Shown here: positions 28,008 to 33,456 of the stretch, piece after piece
Layout: every line of letters starts with the position of its first letter
How positions within the stretch are numbered: the first letter of the stretch is position 1
Assembly: GCA_944320285.1 (NCBI GenBank)
Contig: CALUGX010000129.1
Span: 1 to 33,456 of the forward strand
Length of the DNA: 33,456 nucleotides
Direction of reading: 5' to 3'
Source of the DNA: an uncultured Prevotella sp.
GTDB lineage: Bacteria; Bacteroidota; Bacteroidia; Bacteroidales; Bacteroidaceae
Position numbers and translations under genes: made by a program
The notes under the pieces: model-generated
Seen by the model: only the letters and a program-made list of their open reading frames with translations
Database searches by the model: none
Told to the model about the DNA's origin: nothing

Positions 28008-28016
28008 TATTTTTGC
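28008..28016 (+). promoter_or_regulatory. Promoter -7 element of the lipoprotein gene
   Basis: TATTTTTGC fits TAnnTTTGC and lies 21 bases before the ATG at 28038, supporting that start over the longer frame from 27957. Confidence 0.5.
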
Positions 28017-28037
28017 CTTATAAAAATATCTATTGTC

Positions 28038-28424
28038 ATGAACAAGTTTTTAATCTTACTGATTTGTACGGTATTGTTTTTAGGCTGCCATGAAAGTCTT
28101 GAAGAAAAAGCAGCAAGAGAGGCCAAAGAGTTTACCCGTAGAAATTGCCCAATGCCTGTCTCTGAATATATTGTCAACGATAGTATGACGTATGATAAAG
28201 GCACACGAACTATTCATTATTATTATACAATAAAAGGCGCCGCCGACACCACTGCCATAAACAACGCACAAGCGAAAGCCGAACTCATAAAAGGTGTAAA
28301 AGGCGCAACATCAATTCGCACTTACAAAGAAAATGGATTTAATTTCGCTTATACGTATTATTCCCAAAAACACAAAGGTAAAATCCTTCTGGATATCAGA
28401 ATAACTCCTGCCGATTATAAATAA
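28038..28424 (+). CDS. Small lipoprotein of unknown function
   Basis: I do not recognise a named family. The ATG at 28038 gives 128 residues with a lipoprotein signal, MNKFLILLICTVLFLGC, whose lipobox cysteine is residue 17. The mature part starts with an acidic and charged helix (ESLEEKAAREAKEF) and continues as a compact alpha/beta domain with a TIHYYYTIKG strand. It is probably anchored in the inner or outer membrane facing the periplasm. It is a lone plus-strand gene between minus-strand housekeeping genes, divergent from lepA. Small lipoproteins of this type are common in Bacteroidales. Confidence 0.75.
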   Translation: MNKFLILLICTVLFLGCHESLEEKAAREAKEFTRRNCPMPVSEYIVNDSMTYDKGTRTIHYYYTIKGAADTTAINNAQAKAELIKGVKGATSIRTYKENGFNFAYTYYSQKHKGKILLDIRITPADYK

Positions 28425-28815
28425 GGAACGGATAAAGATTCAGATAAATTTAATCGATATCCATTATATGGGCTTTTGCTTTTCTTACAGAACTGATATT
28501 AATACGATATATCCAATAGCTATTATTTCTAATATTACCAATAATTTAGAAAAAACGAAACAGAAGTTTGCCACACGCTTTTTATTTTTTATTCCTATAA
28601 AAGCTGATACACCATCCAAAAGGATACATAAGGTTGTATCACCACAAATAATAAACATTTATCATTCCGTAACTTAAATGATATTCGGAAGACATAATTC
28701 CATGGTGCTATGCAAATATTGCAGAACAAGTCGCCCCACTCATTGAATGTAATTCTTATACTGGATTTAAATCTAATTTATAATATCGATTATTGAATAA
28801 TCTTTTCAGTTTATC
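28425..28815. other. Gene-free A+T-rich stretch
   Basis: About 390 bases without a credible gene. A 69-codon frame at 28468-28677 has no family resemblance, promoter or ribosome binding site. A small hairpin (GATTAT/ATAATC, near 28788-28802) next to the TSCPD gene's 3' end lacks a T run. Confidence 0.5.
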
Positions 28816-29070
28816 TTATTTTTCTTCCAACTGCTCGATAGCTCTACATAACTGATCAGGGCAACTTGTAAGCTTATTACCACACCGTATCCCATTAAGC
28901 CGTTTCTTCACTTCACCAACATCCATACCTTTTACAAGTGAGCAAATACCTTGCAGATTTCCGTGACAACCGCCAAGAAAACTAACGTTTATAATTTTGT
29001 TATTATCGTCAACTTCCAACGTTATAATTTTGCTGCACGTCCCTGATGTTGTATAAGTCATCTTTTTCAT
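28816..29070 (-). CDS. TSCPD domain-containing protein (TIGR03905 type)
   Basis: The ATG at 29070 gives 84 residues that are essentially one TSCPD domain. It starts MKKMTYTTSGTCSK, continues FLGGCHGNLQGIC and ends GIRCGNKLTSCPDQLCRAI, which contains the name-giving TSCPD. The conserved cysteines suggest metal binding. TSCPD domains also occur at the C terminus of B12-dependent ribonucleotide reductases, but stand-alone proteins have no known function. The frame is open to 29115, and an ATG at 29082 is also possible. It lies downstream of yebC on the same strand and may be the last gene of the pheT-yebC unit. Confidence 0.85.
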   Translation of the reverse strand: MKKMTYTTSGTCSKIITLEVDDNNKIINVSFLGGCHGNLQGICSLVKGMDVGEVKKRLNGIRCGNKLTSCPDQLCRAIEQLEEK

Positions 29071-29167
29071 TGAATTATTCATAAAAACAAGTGAAGATGT
29101 TTTAGCACCATACATATTTGACGCAAAAACACTTTCACTTGTCGTTAAAGTTAATAGCCCTAAATAT

Positions 29168-29893
29168 TTATTCCGGCTTCATGTTTGTGTAAACATTCTG
29201 CACATCATCGTCGTCTTCAAGCAAATCCACCATTTTATCGATGGTTTCACGTTCCTCCGGCGTAACGTCTTTCAAGTCGTTCGGTATCCTTGTAAATTCG
29301 GCTCCCGTTATCTCAAACCTGTTTTCTTCAAGGTGCTTTTGTATTTCACCGAAGCTCTTAGGGTCGCCGTAAATGGTGATTTCACCGCTTTCCTCGTCCG
29401 TATCATACTCGTCCTCAACACCATAATCAATAAGGTCAAGTATCATTTCGTCCATGTCAAGGCCGTCTTTTTTCTTGAATGTGAACACACATTTGTGATC
29501 AAATAGGAACGACAAGCTACCCATAGTGCCCAAGTTTCCGTTGAACTTGTTGAATATTGCTCGTACATTGCCAACGGTACGTGTGGTGTTGTCTGTCGCA
29601 GCATCAACGAATATCGCTATTCCGTGAGGGCCATATCCCTCGTATGTCACTTCCTTATAATCACTCTGGTCTTTGCCCATCGCATTCTTGATGGCACGCT
29701 TCACATTCTCAAGCGGCATATTCTCACGCTTGGCGTTAAGAATGATAGAGCGCAAATGCGGATTGTTATCCGGGTCGGGTCCTCCTGCTTTTACGGCTAT
29801 AGCTATCTGCTTTCCAATCTTGGTAAACGTCCTGGCCATGTGGCCCCATCTTTTTAACTTTGTCGCTTTGCGGTATTCAAATGCTCTTCCCAT
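29168..29893 (-). CDS. yebC: YebC/PmpR family protein
   Basis: The 241-residue protein belongs to the YebC/TACO1 family, described as transcriptional regulators and, more recently, as ribosome-associated factors that help translate difficult sequences such as proline stretches. It begins MGRAFEYRKATK and carries GGPDPDNNPHLRSII and EGYGPHGIAIFVDA with the usual three-domain length. It follows pheT by 40 bases, so shared transcription is likely, in line with a translation role. Confidence 0.95.
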   Translation of the reverse strand: MGRAFEYRKATKLKRWGHMARTFTKIGKQIAIAVKAGGPDPDNNPHLRSIILNAKRENMPLENVKRAIKNAMGKDQSDYKEVTYEGYGPHGIAIFVDAATDNTTRTVGNVRAIFNKFNGNLGTMGSLSFLFDHKCVFTFKKKDGLDMDEMILDLIDYGVEDEYDTDEESGEITIYGDPKSFGEIQKHLEENRFEITGAEFTRIPNDLKDVTPEERETIDKMVDLLEDDDDVQNVYTNMKPE

Positions 29894-29933
29894 ATTTTAT
29901 ATATTAACTTTAATCTTCTTACTCAAACCTTTT

Positions 29934-32399
29934 TTATCTCAACTCCGCCTTCAGCTCTTTCTTCAGGTTGGTTATCAGCTTGTTCATTATTGCGTCTATC
30001 TGCTTGTCGTTAAGGGTTTTATCCTCATCTTGCAGAATGAAGTTGACGGCATAACTCTTCTTCCCTTCCGGTAATTTGTCGCCTTCATACACGTCAAACA
30101 GTTCCACGCTCTTAAGATATTTCTTTTCCGACTGGCGTGCGATGCGCTCTATGTCACAGAATTTCACACCTTTATCTATGAGCAAGGCAAGATCGCGGCT
30201 TACTGCCGGGTACTTGCTTATTTCATGGAAGCCGACGGCCTTTTTGCTTATCGCTTTCACCACCGTATTCCAATGGATGTCGGCATAATATACAGGGTTG
30301 GCTATGTCAAACGCTTTCAGCAATTTCTTGGTTACTGTTCCAAGCTCGGCCAACACCTTGCCATTCCTGTCCGTAAACACAAGGCCGCTTCCGAAGATGC
30401 TGTTGTCTGAATCCTTGACCACAACATTTCCTGACAATACGCCCATACGGCGGAATATGTTGTCAACGTATGCTTTCAGCTCGTAGAACGACGAGTCTTC
30501 GTCAGGATGCGCCCAGTTGCCGGATACCCGCTTGCCCGTCACCCACAGCGCAAGGTGCATTTCCTCCTTATAAGCCAGCATCGGGTTGTCGGCATTCTGC
30601 TTATCCTTGTTGAACTTATAAACGTTGCCAATCTCGAAGAAACGCAAGTCGGCGTTCTTCCTGTTTGCATTGTAAGCTATGCTCTCAAGTCCTCCGAACA
30701 GGAGCGTCATCCTCATTACATTCAGATCGGAACTTAACGGGTTGATTATGCGTACAAGGCCTTCAGCCGGATACATATTCAGGTCGGTGTAATATGCAGC
30801 CTTGGTCAACGAATTGTTCATTATTTCATTGAACCCGCAGCCCACAAGTTGCTCACCTACAATGTTTTCCAGCTTATGCTTATTGTCTTCGTATCCCTTG
30901 ATTACGAGCGAACTTTTCAGCTGTGTAGGTATCTCAACATTGTTGTATCCGTATATTCTGAGAATATCCTCAACCACGTCGCAAGGACGTTGCACGTCAA
31001 CACGGTACGGGGGCACGCTCAACTCTAATCCGTCAGCGTCTTCCGCGTCGATTTTCATTTCTAGGCTGGTAACTATCGACTTTACAAGCTCCGCAGGTAT
31101 CTCCTTGCCTATCAGACTATTTACATAGTCATACTTCAATGAAACCTTGAAGTCGTCGGCCATAGGTTCCGGATACACGTCTTTTATTTCCATCGACACC
31201 TTACCACCGGCAAGTTCCTTACACATTATTGCGGCCTGTTTCAAGGCGTAAATCACGCCGTTAGGATCGATGCCGCGCTCAAAGCGGAACGAGGCGTCCG
31301 TGCTAAGTCCGTGGCGGCGTGCGCTCTTACGTATCCATGTGGGATGGAAATACGCGCTTTCAAGCACAACGTTTTTCGTTGTCTCGTATGTGCCGCTGCC
31401 CTTTCCTCCGAACACACCGGCTATACACATTGCCTCCTCCGTGTTGCAGATGGCCAAGTCATGCGTGCCGAGCTTATGCTCAACGCCGTCGAGCGTGACA
31501 AAGGGCGTGCCTTCAGGCATTGTCTTCACTATAATATGATTCCCAGTCACCATGTCTGCGTCAAAGCAGTGCAGCGGCTGGCCGTATGCCATCATTATAT
31601 AATTGGTGATGTCAACGATGTTGTTGATAGGGCGCAGCCCTATTACGCGGAGCTTTTCTTGCAGCCATGCCGGACTTTCCTTCACGTCGCACCCCGTTAT
31701 GCTGACACAGGCGTAACGCTTGCAGGCGTCATTGTTCTCGATCGTCACATCAACAGGCAGCGCATCGTCATCGACGGTGAACGCTTCGCAACCGGGCCTG
31801 TGCAACGACGTCTCGTAACCGTTACGTTTAAGCCACGCATACAAGTCGCGCGCCACGCCCCAATGCGACAACGCATCGGCACGGTTAGCCGTTATGTCAA
31901 TCTCTATCAACCAGTCACTCTCCAAATTATAATACTCGGCAGCCGGCTGACCCACCTTTGCGTCATCCGGCAACACGATTATTCCGTCATGGCTCGTGCC
32001 TACGCCTATCTCATCCTCGGCGCAAATCATGCCGAAGCTCTCAACGCCGCGCAGTTTGGATTTCTTTATTACAAATTCCTTGTCGCCGTCGTAAAGCACA
32101 CAGCCAAGATCGGCCACGATTACTTTCTGTCCGGCTGCCACGTTCGGGGCTCCGCAAACGATTTGCGACGGAGTTTCACGCCCTAAGTCAACCGTCGTTA
32201 CGTGCAAGTGGTCTGAATTTGGATGTGGTTCACACGTCAACACTTTACCTACGTACAGTCCTTTAAGGCCTCCCTTAATGCTCTGCACCTCCTCCAAGGC
32301 GTCCACCTCAAGGCCTGTGGATGTCAATGCGTCGCACACCTCCTGCGGTGTCAAATCGAAATCCACATATTCCTTGAGCCATTTATAAGATATATTCAT
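29934..32399 (-). CDS. pheT: Phenylalanine--tRNA ligase beta subunit
   Basis: This 821-residue subunit pairs with PheS to charge tRNA-Phe. In order: an EMAP-like tRNA-binding domain at ~40-150 (VGKVLTCEPHPNSDHL), the B3/B4 editing domain (~210-390), B5 (~405-475), the catalytic-like core (~490-700) and the C-terminal ferredoxin-fold anticodon-binding domain (~725-820; FHEISKYPAVSRDLALLID). Length is normal. pheS is not adjacent in this window, a separated arrangement seen in many Bacteroidetes. It has a good promoter and a long 5' UTR. Confidence 0.97.
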   Translation of the reverse strand: MNISYKWLKEYVDFDLTPQEVCDALTSTGLEVDALEEVQSIKGGLKGLYVGKVLTCEPHPNSDHLHVTTVDLGRETPSQIVCGAPNVAAGQKVIVADLGCVLYDGDKEFVIKKSKLRGVESFGMICAEDEIGVGTSHDGIIVLPDDAKVGQPAAEYYNLESDWLIEIDITANRADALSHWGVARDLYAWLKRNGYETSLHRPGCEAFTVDDDALPVDVTIENNDACKRYACVSITGCDVKESPAWLQEKLRVIGLRPINNIVDITNYIMMAYGQPLHCFDADMVTGNHIIVKTMPEGTPFVTLDGVEHKLGTHDLAICNTEEAMCIAGVFGGKGSGTYETTKNVVLESAYFHPTWIRKSARRHGLSTDASFRFERGIDPNGVIYALKQAAIMCKELAGGKVSMEIKDVYPEPMADDFKVSLKYDYVNSLIGKEIPAELVKSIVTSLEMKIDAEDADGLELSVPPYRVDVQRPCDVVEDILRIYGYNNVEIPTQLKSSLVIKGYEDNKHKLENIVGEQLVGCGFNEIMNNSLTKAAYYTDLNMYPAEGLVRIINPLSSDLNVMRMTLLFGGLESIAYNANRKNADLRFFEIGNVYKFNKDKQNADNPMLAYKEEMHLALWVTGKRVSGNWAHPDEDSSFYELKAYVDNIFRRMGVLSGNVVVKDSDNSIFGSGLVFTDRNGKVLAELGTVTKKLLKAFDIANPVYYADIHWNTVVKAISKKAVGFHEISKYPAVSRDLALLIDKGVKFCDIERIARQSEKKYLKSVELFDVYEGDKLPEGKKSYAVNFILQDEDKTLNDKQIDAIMNKLITNLKKELKAELR

Positions 32400-32542
32400 T
32401 GTTTTGATTTTAAACTTAATCTATTTCATTTAACAGAGTAATACGTCACATCGTAATGTTTCACAACCGACAATATCAGCATAAAAGATATTCTATCTAC
32501 ATCAATTATGATGCCCGGATAACAGCCTTTTATTTGCCGACC

Positions 32543-32575
32543 GCAAAAGTAATAATTTTTGGCAACACCTACAAA
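32543..32575 (-). promoter_or_regulatory. Promoter of pheT
   Basis: On the minus strand, TTTG (32575-32572) and TACTTTTGC (32551-32543) are separated by 20 bases. The predicted start near 32538 leaves a 5' UTR of about 138 nucleotides. This UTR holds an 18-codon frame without Phe codons and no T-tailed hairpin. Confidence 0.75.
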
Positions 32576-32612
32576 GGTTTATCAGAAAATCTAAATTAAA
32601 CTAAACAATATA

Positions 32613-32631
32613 GACTCGAGTTCGGGATAAG
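32613..32631. repeat. Candidate terminal inverted repeat of the IS982 remnant
   Basis: GACTCGAGTTCGGGATAAG lies just beyond the transposase stop, where the end of an IS982 element is expected. The opposite end is missing, so the repeat cannot be confirmed inside this window. Confidence 0.35.
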
Positions 32632-32638
32632 TAATCAG

Positions 32639-33145
32639 TTAAAATATCGTAAGCTGCCTGTCGTCCTTCTCGATTTTAACCAGTAAAGCCTGTGGCTTGT
32701 TGTCGAAAAAAGAGTAGGCCATGAGTGCGGAGCAGAAGTTGATGATGAAGTTGTGCAATGACCTGTGCCTTGAGTGCACAAGGTTGGCCTTGTCCTTGAG
32801 CAGGTGGTTTATGCACTCGATGACGTACCTTTTGCGTAGCATGATTTTGTCCCACATGGGCATGAGCTTGTTCTTCATGTTGGCCTTGAGCCCGTGCACG
32901 ATGTGTATGCCCCTGTCGAACATATCCTCGAAAAGTCCTTTTGAGATGTACCCCCTGTCGGCGAACACCTTGCCGAAGAGGTCTTTCGACAGCACGCTCC
33001 ATACGCGCCTGTCCCTGTCGTCAACGTTAGCCCCTGTAAGACAGAAGGTTAGGACGCCTCCCCGGTCGTTGCACAGATAGTGCATCTTGGAGCCGTGACA
33101 CCATCCCATCGTGCTCTTGCCGTCAGTGGCGACGCCGACAAACAA
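32639..33145 (-). pseudogene. IS982-family transposase, C-terminal fragment
   Basis: The in-frame part from FVGVATDGKSTMGWCHG to the stop (about 168 residues) follows the DDE transposase of IS982. GSKMHYLCNDRGGVL, TGANVDDRDRRV, FGKVFADRGYISKGLFE, the NMKNKLMPMWDKIMLRKR block and HSRHRSLHNFIINFCSAL are all typical. About 120-150 N-terminal residues are missing, including the first part of the catalytic domain, so it cannot be active alone. The frame stays open to 33289, but the added residues are the antisense of the relaxase start, not transposase. Confidence 0.85.
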
Positions 33146-33175
33146 GTTTGTATAACAAAAAAACAAGAAACAGAC

Positions 33176-33380
33176 ATGGGATACATAAGCATCCAAATCA
33201 ATAAGGCGAAAGGGTCGGCTGACACAGGCGCATCCGACCACATTGAACGCAAGACTATACCTAAAAACGCAGACACGACACGCACCCACCTCAACCGTGA
33301 ACTGGTGGAGTTTCCCGACGGTGTGCAGACCGCACCGAAGCGATAAGCCACCGCATCCGCACGGCAGGCATCAAGCGGAA
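33176..33380 (+). pseudogene. MobV-family relaxase (Mob/Pre), N-terminal fragment, frameshifted
   Basis: From the ATG at 33176 the frame reads MGYISIQINKAKGSADTGAS and continues to ELVEFPDGV, like N termini of MobV-type relaxases of Bacteroidales mobilisable elements. It then stops at 33344-33346. The reading resumes in another frame at 33328 as DRTEAISHRIRTAGIKR, the expected continuation, so one base has been lost near 33325. After IKR (33380) the similarity ends where an apparent insertion-sequence end begins. It is a dead relaxase fragment. An intact copy would nick the transfer origin during conjugation. Confidence 0.75.
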
Positions 33381-33456
33381 TGTCTTTTCCTGAAATAGGT
33401 TGACAGTTTTTGTTTAAATAAACTACATTAGTTTACACACTCCGGATAGAGGTACT
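33381..33456 (+). mobile_element. Candidate end of another insertion sequence (runs off the window)
   Basis: TGTCTTTTCCTGAAATAGG starts exactly where the relaxase similarity breaks off, inside a codon. It begins with TG and is followed by a TTGACAG and an A+T-rich, promoter-like stretch, as at the left end of many insertion sequences (for example IS3-like). No transposase is in view, so the family is unassigned. Confidence 0.4.

Larger units (their letters stand above)
32613..33165 (-). mobile_element. IS982-family insertion sequence, 5'-truncated
   Basis: The element keeps the C-terminal half of its transposase and probably its downstream end. The upstream end is lost where the sequence changes, between about 33140 and 33165, into DNA leading to a MobV relaxase start. 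The exact junction is uncertain by some 20 bases. Confidence 0.7.

Noticed and set aside
28468-28677. 69-codon plus-strand ORF in the gap after the lipoprotein gene
   Set aside because: No family resemblance, promoter or ribosome binding site. The composition matches random A+T-rich sequence.
31311-32186. 291-codon plus-strand ORF opposite pheT
   Set aside because: Antisense shadow of pheT. The pheT frame shows full domain conservation.
32401-32538. Phe-specific attenuator before pheT
   Set aside because: The leader frame has no Phe codons and no hairpin with a T tract was found.
33049-33351. 100-codon minus-strand ORF at the right edge
   Set aside because: It is the antisense shadow of the relaxase fragment and out-of-frame transposase sequence.
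1-33456. CRISPR arrays, defence genes, retrons or prophage genes
   Set aside because: No regularly spaced repeats, cas, restriction, toxin-antitoxin or phage structural genes were recognised on either strand.

Overview
The window is chromosomal DNA of a Bacteroidales bacterium, most likely of the Prevotella group. The evidence is the protein sequences, repeated matches to the Bacteroidetes promoter (-7 TAnnTTTGC, sometimes with a -33 TTTG 19-20 bases upstream), mostly weak Shine-Dalgarno sites and tRNA genes without an encoded CCA. Almost all of it is core housekeeping sequence. Only the last ~850 bases are mobile-element debris.

Layout. 1-5600 (+): an empty stretch, then rplU-rpmA (ribosomal proteins L21 and L27), serS, a fused NfnA/NfnB-type flavoprotein and a small DUF486 membrane protein. 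5.6-9.3 kb: a TtcA-like tRNA thiolase (+) converges on pyrB-pyrI-glyA (-). 9.3-11.7 kb (+): a class A penicillin-binding protein. 11.8-15.9 kb (-): tRNA-Gly(CCC), tRNA-Thr(CGT), uvrA and a secreted LysM glucosaminidase. 16.0-18.7 kb (+): a hotdog thioesterase, a palindromic MITE-like repeat, a zinc alcohol dehydrogenase, a long perfect hairpin and an unknown exported protein. 18.8-25.3 kb (-): a branched-chain amino acid operon, leader peptide-leuA-leuC-leuD-citramalate/isopropylmalate synthase-leuB. 25.4-32.4 kb: a Crp/Fnr-type regulator, lepA, a small unknown lipoprotein (+), a TSCPD protein, yebC and pheT. 32.6 kb to the end: a 5'-truncated IS982 transposase, the start of a frameshifted MobV relaxase, and what looks like the end of another insertion sequence cutting into that relaxase.

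The most interesting signal is upstream of leuA. A promoter with perfect -33/-7 elements and a 20-base spacer is followed by a 26-codon ORF very rich in Ile and Leu codons, then three Gly codons (GGA GGA GGT), then an intrinsic terminator just before leuA. The Gly-codon stretch can pair with the terminator's 5' arm. This is the architecture of ribosome-mediated transcription attenuation. The leader carries more Ile than Leu codons, which fits an operon whose second LeuA-like enzyme feeds isoleucine synthesis through citramalate and the shared LeuC/LeuD/LeuB steps.

Other points of note: related leader repeats in front of serS and the NfnAB fusion, a foldable leader before rplU, and a UvrA whose first zinc module has only three of its four usual cysteines.
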